Source of the DNA: Paludibacter sp.
Lineage (GTDB): Bacteria; Bacteroidota; Bacteroidia; Bacteroidales; Paludibacteraceae
NCBI GenBank assembly: GCA_028710895.1
Contig: JAQTTH010000018.1
Location: 1 to 64,000, forward strand
Length of the DNA stretch: 64,000 nucleotides
Direction of reading: 5' to 3'
A model generated the notes under the pieces. The model was not told the DNA's origin and did no database searches. It worked only from the letters and a program-made list of their open reading frames with translations. How positions within the stretch are numbered: the stretch's first letter is position 1; every line of letters begins with the position of its first letter. Shown one piece after another: positions 35,949 to 45,740 of the stretch. Made by a program: the position numbers and the translations under genes.

Positions 35949-36626
35949 TCACGGCATCGCCAATAAATAGGCTTTGTCGTACTCGTTCTTTACTGTCGAT
36001 AATTCAGCGTCAGCCTGAACCTGATCGTAATAGAACTTCGTAAACACCCTGTACTTATTCTGATAATACATCATCCCGGCAAATGGATATCCACCAGCAA
36101 GTAATTTATTCATAAGAACTTTGGCATCTTCTTCCTTATCATATACCGAACAAATTAAATAGATGGGTGATGTTTTTACCTCACAATCGGAAGGCGCTAC
36201 AGATTGCTCCGGCTGAACTGAGACCGTGTTCTTGTCAACCAAAGGCAAATTCAGCTCTCCGCGTTGAAATTTCAGCCGAATTGTATCTACAACATCCTGC
36301 AAGGGCAGTGCCACCAGTCCCGTATCGGCCTTATAAGCCGGATGATAGAGCTTATTATTCAGAAATATTACGGGCAAGTAAATCGATTGCTTGTAACCTA
36401 TCGCAGCCATTCTACTGAGCATTTCGGCAGCATTTACATCCTTATCCAGGCTTTTTTCAATAAACGAAATCCCCGATTGCGTCAGAATCTGCTTCGCCGC
36501 ATGACAGTTTGAACAGCCGGGCTTTGTAAACAAAAGGAGTGTATCCTGTTGCTGCACAGCATATCCATTCGCCAGTTGAAAGACGAACAGAAGAGTTAAG
36601 CTTATTTTGAGAACTAATTTATCCAT
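35949..36626 (-). CDS. Exported glutaredoxin-like protein with C-terminal SPOR-like domain
   Basis: The 225-residue product has a signal peptide (to about residue 23). A glutaredoxin/thioredoxin-fold domain follows with FTKPGCSNCHAAKQIL, a CxxC site. The last 75 residues (SPIYLICSVYDKEEDAKVLMNKL..AGMMYYQNKYRVFTKFYYD) look like a SPOR peptidoglycan-binding fold. A periplasmic thiol-disulfide role near the cell wall is inferred. A -7 box TATATTTG (36639-36632) ends only six bases before the start codon, suggesting a leaderless message. Confidence 0.65.
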   Translation of the reverse strand: MDKLVLKISLTLLFVFQLANGYAVQQQDTLLLFTKPGCSNCHAAKQILTQSGISFIEKSLDKDVNAAEMLSRMAAIGYKQSIYLPVIFLNNKLYHPAYKADTGLVALPLQDVVDTIRLKFQRGELNLPLVDKNTVSVQPEQSVAPSDCEVKTSPIYLICSVYDKEEDAKVLMNKLLAGGYPFAGMMYYQNKYRVFTKFYYDQVQADAELSTVKNEYDKAYLLAMP

Positions 36627-36658
36627 GAAGGCAAATATACAAATTTATTTATATAGAA

Positions 36659-36683
36659 ATCCCGACTGCAATGCAGTCGGGAT
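36659..36683. terminator. Perfect hairpin between convergent-type ends
   Basis: ATCCCGACTGCA/TGCAGTCGGGAT is a 12-bp perfect stem with a minimal loop and T-rich sequence on both sides. It ends the cysteine-repeat gene on the minus strand. Confidence 0.75.
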
Positions 36684-36711
36684 CACTTTTTTCAGTATAT
36701 CAAAAAACGGA

Positions 36712-38349
36712 TTAATACTTAGCAAATTTAATTGTTTCGATTACAGCACCATTTCTATTGATAGTAATGAAGTGTAAACCGGCTTTCAAATTGCTGGTAT
36801 TGATTGCAAAATTATTTGAACCACTTATTGAAGAAACATTTGTGCTGATTAGTTTACGACCATCAACCGAATAAATGTTCAATTGCAGATTATCGTTTGT
36901 ATCATTTACATAGGTTACGTTCAACTGATCTCTTACCGGATTAGGATAAAGCGTTACAGCATTAGCGTTCGCGGCAGCACTTGCTAAACCTGAAACCAGA
37001 TTATTAGCATATGAAGCAACAGTTACACCTTTCACAACATCGGTAACAATAGAGCTTGATTTGTAGCGAATCATACCTGAAGCAGTTGTTGTCTTTGTTG
37101 AGTCAGCAGCCTGATTACATACAAGCGATAAGTAAAGCAATGAAGTTCCTTTTTTCTGTAATGTAAATACGGTATTTACCGTTGTAGTTACAGAGCCTTG
37201 TACAATTGCCCATTGAACATCAAAGTTTCTCACTCCTGGAACCGGTTTTACTTTCACAATATACACTGTATCAATTGGCAATGTATAATCGAAACCACAG
37301 GAAGCCTGAAGCACTTTACCCAATGTATCGGCAATAGCAGTCATTTCGGGAGTAATGGTAGTAGGCAATACTACATTTCCGGGGTGAGCAAAAATACAAC
37401 TTCCATCTTCTTTTGTAGCGTTAGGATTATAGTTCAACGCTTTTTTCGATTTACAACCTAAAATTGGAGTGGTTGGAGTTACAGTATAAATACATTTACC
37501 GGGTTTTGTGGCAGCAGCGTTAAAGTTCAATGCCAACGAATCTTTACAACCTTTGATAGTATCGGTTACCAATTCGTATTTACATTTACCGTTATCTTTC
37601 TTAGCATATTTATTGAAGTTCAATGCATACGGATCGGTACAACCCATAATTGTATCATTTGATAAGAAGATACAGGTTCTGTTATCTTTATTAGCCAGCG
37701 GATTGTAATTGATAGCTGTTTTATCGGTACAACCTTTAATCACTTTAGTATATACACAATACCCATTATCGTGTGTTGCTTTTGGATTGTAATTCAAAGC
37801 AGTAGAATCGGTACAACCCCAGATTTTCTTTTCGTAGCGGCAAGAACCATCGTTTACATTGGCTCCTTTTTTGTAATTCAACGCCAATGAATCGGTACAA
37901 CCGGGAATAATTTTCTTGTAAATACAGTTGTGATTACCGATGCTGGCTTTTGGGTTATAATTAAGTGCCGTAGAATCTTTACAGCCATAAATCATAAGTG
38001 TAGCAATTGAATCCATACGGTGAGTTTCGGTTGAATCCATGTGATGAACAGCCAATGTATCAAAAATACAGCTTCCATTCGGCTTAGTTGCAAACTTGTT
38101 GTAGTTAACTGCTTTAGGGTTCATACAACCGTAAATTACGGGAGCTGTAGGAGGCACAGGAGGAAGTGTATACACACAAGTTCCGTTGTCTTTCGTTGCC
38201 ATTGGATTGTAGTTGATCGCTTTGGAATCTCTACAACCATAAATCACCATTTTGGTCGAATCTGTCATCATTCCGCTCTGAGCAGATACTGCCGACGAAA
38301 TGAACATAGCGACTGTAAGTAATGTAAGAAGTAATTTTTTTCGTTTCAT
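36712..38349 (-). CDS. Secreted protein with nine cysteine-containing repeats and T9SS sorting domain
   Basis: After a signal peptide (cut near AVSAQSG) the 545-residue product holds nine repeats of about 27-45 residues with the core GCxDxxAxNYNPxAxxxNGxC. Each has two cysteines, which may form a disulfide per repeat. A beta-rich region follows. The last 80 residues (VTLYPNPVRDQLNV..GLHFITINRNGAVIETIKFAKY) form a type IX secretion C-terminal sorting domain, so the protein is exported across the outer membrane and attached or released. The repeats occur in many Bacteroidota surface proteins of unknown function. It has a well-matched promoter. Confidence 0.88.
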   Translation of the reverse strand: MKRKKLLLTLLTVAMFISSAVSAQSGMMTDSTKMVIYGCRDSKAINYNPMATKDNGTCVYTLPPVPPTAPVIYGCMNPKAVNYNKFATKPNGSCIFDTLAVHHMDSTETHRMDSIATLMIYGCKDSTALNYNPKASIGNHNCIYKKIIPGCTDSLALNYKKGANVNDGSCRYEKKIWGCTDSTALNYNPKATHDNGYCVYTKVIKGCTDKTAINYNPLANKDNRTCIFLSNDTIMGCTDPYALNFNKYAKKDNGKCKYELVTDTIKGCKDSLALNFNAAATKPGKCIYTVTPTTPILGCKSKKALNYNPNATKEDGSCIFAHPGNVVLPTTITPEMTAIADTLGKVLQASCGFDYTLPIDTVYIVKVKPVPGVRNFDVQWAIVQGSVTTTVNTVFTLQKKGTSLLYLSLVCNQAADSTKTTTASGMIRYKSSSIVTDVVKGVTVASYANNLVSGLASAAANANAVTLYPNPVRDQLNVTYVNDTNDNLQLNIYSVDGRKLISTNVSSISGSNNFAINTSNLKAGLHFITINRNGAVIETIKFAKY

Positions 38350-38443
38350 CTTATTGAATTTAATTGGTTATTTATATGTTTAAAACACTATTCTTTCCTT
38401 TTAAGTTTTCCGACCCCGGACTCGCGTTCAATTATTTATGACG

Positions 38444-38475
38444 CAAATATAGAATTGGACAACCAAAAAACCAAA
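38444..38475 (-). promoter_or_regulatory. Promoter of the cysteine-repeat T9SS gene
   Basis: On the minus strand TTTG-N20-TATATTTG matches both consensus boxes. The leader is about 85 nt. Confidence 0.75.
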
Positions 38476-38601
38476 CTTTATCAGTAAAACGGCATTTTTA
38501 TCAGTGGAAATTGATTTTATATTACAATAATGTATTTTTTATATGCTTTTTATACATTAAATTTAAAATTACAAGAGTACTGATGATAAATAAATACAAA
38601 A

Positions 38602-38633
38602 ACGGGCAAACTGAACTCAATCAGTTTACCCGT
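38602..38633 (-). terminator. Terminator of the beta-barrel/TPR operon
   Basis: A 12-bp stem with one mismatch (ACGGGcAAACTGA against TCAGTTTaCCCGT) runs into TTTTTGTATTT on the minus strand, 25 bases after the stop codon at 38659. Confidence 0.75.
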
Positions 38634-38658
38634 CTCTCATTATTTTATTTCGGATGAC

Positions 38659-40440
38659 TTAGAACGAGAACCCCGCTCCCACCAATACATTAAATCCCTG
38701 CACGTAATATCCGTAAAAATCCTGATAATGATTATTAATCAGATTATTTACTTTTACAAAGGCTGACAACCAATTGTTGTAACTATAATTTGCTCCCAGG
38801 TTAATGTCTATTTTATCGCGCATCAGTATGGGTGCCAGGTTGCCAAGCTTCGCATATCGCTCGCCTTCGTAAAAAGCATTGGCCGATACGCTCCATTCGG
38901 AGTTAATGCGAACACCTGTATTCAGGCTGGCTTCCCATTTAGGTTTGTTCCACGCATATTGTTCGGTGGCTACCGCCCAGCCGTTATAGGCACCTTTCAG
39001 TTCAACATTCACAAGGTTCTTGAAATTATAATTGGCACGCGCCCCCACTTTAAACTGTGTAGCATCGCTGTAGATTACATTAAAACGGTTTGTAAATAAT
39101 CCCGAAGTTGGAACAACAGGCGGAACTGTCATGGTGCTAATGCTGTACTCTTTATTCACAAAGAAATACTGATTATTGATGCTGCAATAATCGACAAAGG
39201 CATCCAACAATAGATTGTAAAGCGGTTTCAGTTTAAAACCCGCATACACATCATAAGGGGTGTAGGTGTCGTTTACCTTTGTGTCGGAATACAGATAGCG
39301 GTTTTCGTCGGCCATAGCATCCAGTGTGTTCACTGCATACCCACCGGCAGCTCCACCATAAACCGAGAAGAACTCGGGAGCAACTTTCCATTCGGCGCGT
39401 ATATCGGCCGATGGATTAAAAAAATCGCCACGTCCAAACGACAAGCCCGTCTTCAGGCCCAATCGAACATTGTAATTTTCACGCTCAATACCGTAATACG
39501 GATTCAGGGTAACAACCGTATATGCAGTGTTGAAATAGTTCATTAAGAGATTATCAGACCGATAACTGAGGTTATACATTTCCACATCCAGTCCCATTCG
39601 GTTTTCTTTGCTTGGAATATTGAATCCGGCCTGCGTGTGAATCAGGTGTTCGGAAAGTCCATAGTGCGAACTAAAAACCTTATACTGCACTTCTGCCCGA
39701 TAGCGCAATTCATCCGATTCGGGCAACGATCGAACACCTGCCAATGCATTAAATCGCCAAAATATATTGCCGATAGAGTCATTAGCCAATTGCGAGAGAC
39801 TAAAATCCTTTGCTGTTCTGTTTAAATGAGTCAAATCCTCTTCGCGATAGGTATCCGTACCATTTGCAATAGCAAGAGTTTTCAAATCCACCACCGTACC
39901 ATTGTTATTAAAGTTATCGGCGTAATATTTCAGGTATTCGTGTCCGCCACCGAGTCCGGCATATAAATTAAATTCAGCAAACGATTTATCGAATGATAAA
40001 GCGGCTTTGGTTGTTGTGTGGGCCTTTATTCCATAGGCGCCCAGATGATTCAACGAAAAATCGAGATGCATATCCGACGTACGAACAAGCGGATAAGCAA
40101 AATCGGCAAGCGTATTGAAATAGTTTCCAATTCCCACACGAGCATAGCCAGGCTTGTTATCTGCTTTCTTCCCAAAGTCAAGCTGAGCGGCCGGCAAGGT
40201 ATGAATATTAAACCCGGCATTGAGCGGCAAATTGAAATCGCTGTAGTTAGCCGCAGCTTTATCCACATTCAGTTCGAGCACCTTAGGCACCGAATTTATT
40301 TTTCCGGCATCGTGAATAATGGGTTTATACTCACGCTCCACAGTTACATTTCGGTTTACAATAGAATCGTCGGCCTGCACAGTGAGAACTGAGCCAATGC
40401 CAAGCAAAACCAATGACAGAATATATTTTGAGGTTTTCAT
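38659..40440 (-). CDS. Outer membrane beta-barrel protein (TonB-receptor-like barrel)
   Basis: I start at MKTSKYILSLVLL, 18 codons inside the longest frame, which gives a signal peptide ending at VQADDS and a 13-bp gap to the upstream TPR gene. The 593-residue mature protein is rich in alternating aromatic strands (for example YARVGIGNYFNTLADFAYPL), turns with Asn/Asp and ends with Phe (VLVGAGFSF), the outer-membrane insertion signal. No plug domain is visible, so it is not a full TonB-dependent receptor. It pairs with a 1010-residue TPR lipoprotein-like gene and probably forms an envelope complex. Confidence 0.75.
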   Translation of the reverse strand: MKTSKYILSLVLLGIGSVLTVQADDSIVNRNVTVEREYKPIIHDAGKINSVPKVLELNVDKAAANYSDFNLPLNAGFNIHTLPAAQLDFGKKADNKPGYARVGIGNYFNTLADFAYPLVRTSDMHLDFSLNHLGAYGIKAHTTTKAALSFDKSFAEFNLYAGLGGGHEYLKYYADNFNNNGTVVDLKTLAIANGTDTYREEDLTHLNRTAKDFSLSQLANDSIGNIFWRFNALAGVRSLPESDELRYRAEVQYKVFSSHYGLSEHLIHTQAGFNIPSKENRMGLDVEMYNLSYRSDNLLMNYFNTAYTVVTLNPYYGIERENYNVRLGLKTGLSFGRGDFFNPSADIRAEWKVAPEFFSVYGGAAGGYAVNTLDAMADENRYLYSDTKVNDTYTPYDVYAGFKLKPLYNLLLDAFVDYCSINNQYFFVNKEYSISTMTVPPVVPTSGLFTNRFNVIYSDATQFKVGARANYNFKNLVNVELKGAYNGWAVATEQYAWNKPKWEASLNTGVRINSEWSVSANAFYEGERYAKLGNLAPILMRDKIDINLGANYSYNNWLSAFVKVNNLINNHYQDFYGYYVQGFNVLVGAGFSF

Positions 40441-40453
40441 ATCTACAACTAAA

Positions 40454-43400
40454 TTATTTGATGATCTTATTGTTTTCGCGTTGGGTAATTCCACTCAATC
40501 GGTCGGTGATGAGCGTTTGAATTTCGTCGGCTGTCGTATAATTCTTTTGCAAACTCAACAAATATTGTTTCGCCTGAAAATCATTGCCTTGTTTGATATA
40601 CACATCGGCCAATAATACAAAGCTGCGGGCTAACCAGAATTGGTGCGGCGTATTCTTTTTTGCGAAATCAAGCACTTCGTTTTCGGTTTCCGTCAGTTTT
40701 CCCTGCGTAAAGTAAACATTAGCCAACAGGTATTTCGATTCAGCACCGTTTTCGTTTCGTGTTTCGGCCGACAACATTTTCAAATCGGGAATTGCCTGAG
40801 CCGATTGCCCTAACGCAATATAAGCTTTCGCACGATTATAAACCGCTTCTGCTTTCAGTTCGTCTTTCGAATACGGATCGGCCATGATATCGTTGACAAT
40901 ATTAATGGTTGTTTGATGGTCGTTCAGAAAATAGCTACAACGCAAAACTCCCAACCTGCCCACATTCTTATTCTCAGTACTCTGAGCCACCGATTGCAAC
41001 TGCTTGAAGTAAGGCAATGCAGCCGCGTAATCTTTTTGATCGTAGGTTATTTCGGCGCAACGCATATCGGCTTCTTCGGTATACTGGTTACCGGTTATTT
41101 TCAACAAAGCCTGAAAAGCTGTCAGTGCCGACGGTTTGTCGCCGGTGCGGTAGTAACTGTCGGCAATGTAATATTGCGCATTGGTGCAATAGCGTCCACC
41201 GGCACAGAACTTAATCAGGTAGGTTTTGAATCCGCTGATTGCCTGATCGTATTTTGCATTCATATATTGCTTTTCGGCAGCAATATACGAAATAGAATCT
41301 TCGCGACCAGCCGTTGCGTTGCTTATGCTCCGACCCAGGGTTTTAGTATATGCCATATACGATTGCACATCGTTTATTTCGATATATACAGTTTCCATGC
41401 TTTCGAGCGCCGTGAATGACTCTTCCGTTCCCGGATATTTAGCCACCACATTTTTAAATGCAGTAATGGCCTGCTCGTATTCTTTGCCGTTGAAATAAAT
41501 CATACCGATTTCCAACCCGGCTTTACGAGCCAGACTTGCGGTGGGCATTGCATTCAACAAGCGTTGATAGGTTGAGATGGCTTTCGCATCGTTTTCCAAC
41601 ATCAAATAAGAGCGGCCCATTTCATACAAAGCATCGTCTCCAAATTCCGATTTCGGGTATTTGGCAAGCAAATTCTCCAACCGGGATATTTTGCCGGCAT
41701 AATTCTTTTGCAATCCGGCCACATAGGCTGCCTGAAACAAGGCATAATCCGCAGTATTCGGACTAGCGGCAGCTGCTTTGTTGTAATAATTCTCAGCTTT
41801 TGTAAAACTGCGCGCATTAAAATAGCAATCACCAATACGATTGAGTGCGTCGGCATAGGTTGTTGCATTCTGATTAGATTCTGTATCCACGTATTTCAGA
41901 AACCAGTTGAGCGATTCGGAATAATTCTTTTTCGAGAAATAACCGTAGGCCAATGCATAATTGGCAATCACGTAATTGACACTCGATTGAGCTCTTGGGT
42001 TATTGAAAAATGCTTTCAAATCAGCAACACTCTCTTCGGGACGATTGGTGCGGAAATAACTTTCGGAGCGCCAGTACTGACTTTCGGCAGAGTACTTTCC
42101 GCTTGGAGAACTTTGGAGTGACAATGTAAAATACTGCACCGCCATGCTCAGTTTGTTCTGTGTAAAAGACTCGGTACCGAGTTGATACAACAGATATTGT
42201 TTGGTTTCCAACAGTTTGGCATTGGGTTGTTTTATCCGACAAACCGACTGATAAGCCGATTCGTAGTTTTTGGTAGTCATATACACCGAAGCCAGGTAAT
42301 CATAGGCTTTATCGGCATATTTCGAATCGGGAAATTCGTTTAGCAATTGCTCAAAAGCTTTAATCGATTCACCAAAAGCCGAAGTTGTTTCGTAAGTTGT
42401 AAGCGCATAATTGTAGAGGGCTTCTTCACGCACTGTTTTATTGAAGTTGGTACTCAACGAAGCTTCATAGGCCAGCCGCGCATTCGTCAAATCGTTGAGT
42501 TGAATATACGAATATCCAAGATGCAGGTAAGCATTTTCCGACATTTCGTCCTTTTCGGTTGTGGCTTTTGATAAATACTTTACAGTGTTGTTGTAATCTT
42601 TGGTTTCGAAATACGACAATCCCAACAAATACATATCGTTGCGCAAAACCTGTGGGAAAAGCTTTTCGTAGTTCTTCAAATAGCTGATAGCTTTTGCGTA
42701 ATCGTGCTTTCTGTATGCCATTTCGCCACCTATGCGGTAAATCTCAGCATTGTTTTTATTGTCCGGGTTGTTTTTCAGCAACGAATCGGTGCGATCGGCA
42801 ACTTTATCGTAGTCTTTTTGAGCATAATATATCTGTACGATATAATAAGGAACAATATTTTTATAGGCGGGGTTATCCTCTATCTTCAGAAACTCGGGCA
42901 AAGCTGCCCCATAATCGCCCATTGTATATTGCGTGTAGGCGTAATAATAGGTTGCCGAAAGATTGTAGCGCGTATTCATAGCTTTCAGGTCTTTGAAAAT
43001 CAGCAAAGCCTGAGCATAGCTTTTGGTATCGAGGAAACAATAGCCTTTTCGGAACATTACATCAATCATTTCACGCTTATCCAAATGCTTTTCGTTCACC
43101 TGTTTGAAATAAGTAAGTGCAGCCGGATATTTCTTTTTCTCGAAAAGAAGTGTACCCAACATAGCATTCGTTTTATCCCGGAAAGGCGTAACAGGATATT
43201 GAGCCAAATAGCGAGTCAACTTATCCGAAGCATCAGTCTCCCGCAGTTCGTAGGCATTGGCAGCCAGATAGAACTCCGCTTCCTGAACCTGACCGGCATC
43301 GGTGGGTTTGGTTGATTTCAGGTAGTTTTCGAAACAGCGAACAGAAGCTGCATATTTCTCCTGCGTAAACAGGTCTTTCCCCTGATTGAACAGGTTATCG

Positions 43401-43486
43401 GAATTGCTGAAAATAAGCGTGTGCTGTGCGGTTGCTATTCCGGCAAACAGGCTCAACACTAAACTTAGAACGATTATTTTTCTCAT
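40454..43486 (-). CDS. Large exported TPR protein
   Basis: The 1010-residue product has a signal peptide (FAGIATAQ) followed by TPR units almost to the end, such as AASVRCFENYLKSTKP, KKYPAALTYFKQV, KDYNNTVKYLSKA and KEYEQAITAFKNVVAKYPG. It resembles BamD-like or gliding-associated periplasmic scaffolds of Bacteroidota. It is the first gene of a two-gene operon with a beta-barrel protein, 13 bp away, so it may feed or hold that barrel. Substrates are unknown. Confidence 0.85.
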   Translation of the reverse strand: MRKIIVLSLVLSLFAGIATAQHTLIFSNSDNLFNQGKDLFTQEKYAASVRCFENYLKSTKPTDAGQVQEAEFYLAANAYELRETDASDKLTRYLAQYPVTPFRDKTNAMLGTLLFEKKKYPAALTYFKQVNEKHLDKREMIDVMFRKGYCFLDTKSYAQALLIFKDLKAMNTRYNLSATYYYAYTQYTMGDYGAALPEFLKIEDNPAYKNIVPYYIVQIYYAQKDYDKVADRTDSLLKNNPDNKNNAEIYRIGGEMAYRKHDYAKAISYLKNYEKLFPQVLRNDMYLLGLSYFETKDYNNTVKYLSKATTEKDEMSENAYLHLGYSYIQLNDLTNARLAYEASLSTNFNKTVREEALYNYALTTYETTSAFGESIKAFEQLLNEFPDSKYADKAYDYLASVYMTTKNYESAYQSVCRIKQPNAKLLETKQYLLYQLGTESFTQNKLSMAVQYFTLSLQSSPSGKYSAESQYWRSESYFRTNRPEESVADLKAFFNNPRAQSSVNYVIANYALAYGYFSKKNYSESLNWFLKYVDTESNQNATTYADALNRIGDCYFNARSFTKAENYYNKAAAASPNTADYALFQAAYVAGLQKNYAGKISRLENLLAKYPKSEFGDDALYEMGRSYLMLENDAKAISTYQRLLNAMPTASLARKAGLEIGMIYFNGKEYEQAITAFKNVVAKYPGTEESFTALESMETVYIEINDVQSYMAYTKTLGRSISNATAGREDSISYIAAEKQYMNAKYDQAISGFKTYLIKFCAGGRYCTNAQYYIADSYYRTGDKPSALTAFQALLKITGNQYTEEADMRCAEITYDQKDYAAALPYFKQLQSVAQSTENKNVGRLGVLRCSYFLNDHQTTINIVNDIMADPYSKDELKAEAVYNRAKAYIALGQSAQAIPDLKMLSAETRNENGAESKYLLANVYFTQGKLTETENEVLDFAKKNTPHQFWLARSFVLLADVYIKQGNDFQAKQYLLSLQKNYTTADEIQTLITDRLSGITQRENNKIIK

Positions 43487-43543
43487 ACAACTAAAAGTGA
43501 TATTTATTAGTTTGTTCGACTAAAGTCAATTTTGCTTTTAAAT

Positions 43544-44071
43544 CTATACAGCGGTTTTGTCTTTCAAAAACAGTGCCACGGCCTTTCTGATAGATTGTAA
43601 ACCGAAAAGTTCGGGATTTATTTCATGCAAGGGCACAAAAAAACATTCGGCCACATCGTCACCCGCAATTAAATTATCGACACGCTCCACCGTGCATGCA
43701 AAAATCATATCCAACGTTGGAATCAACAATCCGCTGTATTCATACTCGTTGGGTAACGAAAACAGGTATTTCGCCTCTACAACTGTTGCTTGTAATTCTT
43801 CCGCAATTTCTCTTTTCACGGCCTCTTCGGCAGTTTCGTTGGCATCAATAAACCCACCGGGTAAATCCAACGTACCTTTTGCAGGCTCTTTTCCCCTGCG
43901 GCACACAAGCAGGTCGCCGGCATCGTTTACAATAAAAGCAGCAACAGCAGCCGATGCGTTCATGTAGAATACAAAATTGCAGGCTTCGCAGCGTTTCGAT
44001 TTTTCGTTGTTTTGCACAAATAGGGATGAACCGCAAACCGGGCAGTGTGTGAATAAAGCAGAAAAATGCAT
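43544..44071 (-). CDS. NUDIX hydrolase with N-terminal zinc ribbon
   Basis: The 175-residue protein has a zinc ribbon, CPVCGSS..CEAC, in its first 35 residues and a NUDIX domain with GGFIDANETAEEAVKREI and AEELQ, the full GX5EX7REUXEEXGU pattern. The ribbon-NUDIX order resembles NudC-type NADH pyrophosphatases, but the protein is shorter and lacks the C-terminal NudC motif, so the nucleotide substrate stays open. A textbook promoter lies at 44099-44129. Confidence 0.87.
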   Translation of the reverse strand: MHFSALFTHCPVCGSSLFVQNNEKSKRCEACNFVFYMNASAAVAAFIVNDAGDLLVCRRGKEPAKGTLDLPGGFIDANETAEEAVKREIAEELQATVVEAKYLFSLPNEYEYSGLLIPTLDMIFACTVERVDNLIAGDDVAECFFVPLHEINPELFGLQSIRKAVALFLKDKTAV

Positions 44072-44098
44072 AAGAAATAAATTTAGTGCGACTTAAGG

Positions 44099-44129
44099 CA
44101 AAGGTACAAATAAATAATCAGCAGTCAAA
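44099..44129 (-). promoter_or_regulatory. Promoter of the NUDIX gene
   Basis: On the minus strand TTTG-N19-TACCTTTG is a complete consensus match, 28 bases before the start codon. Confidence 0.78.
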
Positions 44130-44348
44130 AGGGAAATTAAGTATACGCTTCAAAGATATCAGCAAAACACAAAGCCCTGAAGCAGAAAGTTGCGAATGTG
44201 CTTTTCATCCATTTTGCAGAAAAAACGGCAAATCAACAGCCTTAGTATGTGAAAAAAGCAGCTAAAACAAGTTCGATGTTAATAACTTTTGTATAAAGGG
44301 TTTAGCCATTTACATATAAAATCGTATTTTTGCAGAAAAATGTAGGGT

Positions 44349-45728
44349 ATGAGCCGAAAATTATCGCTTCCGGTGGATGATGAATCCAGTGATATCGTTA
44401 AACGTTACGAGCAATTTCTGTCAGGAAAAGCTACGGGCTATTTTGACGTGGAAGAACTGGAAAGTATCGTTGAATTTTACCTCCGCCGCGGACGCACAAA
44501 AGATTGCAACAAAGCGCTGGAACTCGGTCAGCAACTTCACCCGAACAGCATTGCCCTGAAAACAAAACGCGCCAAAATTTACCTGGCTACCGGCGACGAT
44601 CAAAAAGCATTCCGCATACTGGAGTCGCTTGCCGAATCGACCGACTACGAGGTGATGCTGCTCAAAACGGAAGTATTGCTCAAACTCGAACATCCCGAAG
44701 AAGCCCGCAAGATGTGTGATAAAATCATTGCCGAAGAAACCGACGACATTGATAATGTATGCCTCGATCTGGCCTACATCTATCTGGGACTTGGCGAATA
44801 CGAAACGGCATTGGAACTGCTCGAAAAAGGTGATGAATACAATCCATCAAGCCCCGACTTACTTTTCGAACTGGCTTTTTGTTACGAGCAAACCGAGAAC
44901 TACATCAAAGCAATTGCCACTTACAACCGGATTATTGACATTGACTCTTACTCTAACGAAGCCTGGTTTAACCTGGGGCAACTATACTTTGCGTTGCAGG
45001 AATTCCAGAAGGCATTGAATGCTTATGAATTTGCTCAGACTATTGACGAAAACGACTCGCTCACCTGTCTGCAAAAAGCCCATGTTCATTTTCAACTCAA
45101 TCAGTTCGAAGAAGCCATTGAAGCCTACCTGGAATACGGGCAGATGACCGATAACAAATGGGAGACCAATATATTTGTGGCCGAGTGTTACGAAAAACTG
45201 GAGAAATACAACGAAGCTATTATCTATTATACAAGATCGCTCGAAAACAACCCGAAGAACTACGATGCCCTTACCGGTATAGCTATCTGCTTATTGGATC
45301 AGGAAAAATTTGCCGATGGCATGCCATTTATCCTGCGTGCACTGGAAATAAATGACGAAGCCGAAGATGCCTGGGTGTATCTGGCCGAAGCATATATTGG
45401 GCTCGACGATACAAAAAATGCCCTGATGGCTTATCTGAAATCGATTTCGCTCGACCCCGACCAACCGGACACATTGATGGCCATTGCAAACATATTTCTT
45501 GAAAACGGTGAATACGAAACTGCCATTCAATACTATCTGGCTGCACAAACTCTCGACGACACACTCGAATTTGTAAACCTGTTTATAGCCGTTTCAAAAT
45601 TTAAACTGGGAGAAATTCATGAAGCCATCCTGTATCTGAGAATAGCCGTGAAGGAAAATGAAACCGCAGCAGCATTATTTTTGGAACTATGCCCCGAAGC
45701 AGACAATTTTAATTTACCCGAAAATTAA
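44349..45728 (+). CDS. Cytoplasmic TPR-repeat protein
   Basis: The 459-residue protein consists of about 12 TPR units (for example ALELLEKGDEYNPSSPDLLF, EAWFNLGQLYFALQEFQKAL) and has no signal peptide, so it acts inside the cell. It is acidic. A -7 box TATTTTTG (44327-44334) stands before it. The DedA gene follows by 12 bp, so the two form an operon. A partner protein is not evident. Confidence 0.85.
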   Translation: MSRKLSLPVDDESSDIVKRYEQFLSGKATGYFDVEELESIVEFYLRRGRTKDCNKALELGQQLHPNSIALKTKRAKIYLATGDDQKAFRILESLAESTDYEVMLLKTEVLLKLEHPEEARKMCDKIIAEETDDIDNVCLDLAYIYLGLGEYETALELLEKGDEYNPSSPDLLFELAFCYEQTENYIKAIATYNRIIDIDSYSNEAWFNLGQLYFALQEFQKALNAYEFAQTIDENDSLTCLQKAHVHFQLNQFEEAIEAYLEYGQMTDNKWETNIFVAECYEKLEKYNEAIIYYTRSLENNPKNYDALTGIAICLLDQEKFADGMPFILRALEINDEAEDAWVYLAEAYIGLDDTKNALMAYLKSISLDPDQPDTLMAIANIFLENGEYETAIQYYLAAQTLDDTLEFVNLFIAVSKFKLGEIHEAILYLRIAVKENETAAALFLELCPEADNFNLPEN

Positions 45729-45740
45729 TTCAATTTATTT

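Larger units (their letters stand above)
38350..38658. other. Intergenic with promoter and terminator
   Basis: The region holds the promoter of the cysteine-repeat gene (38444-38475) and, on the minus strand, the terminator of the beta-barrel gene (38602-38633: ACGGG..AAACTGA/TCAGTTT..CCCGT followed by TTTTTG). No ORF seen. Confidence 0.65.
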
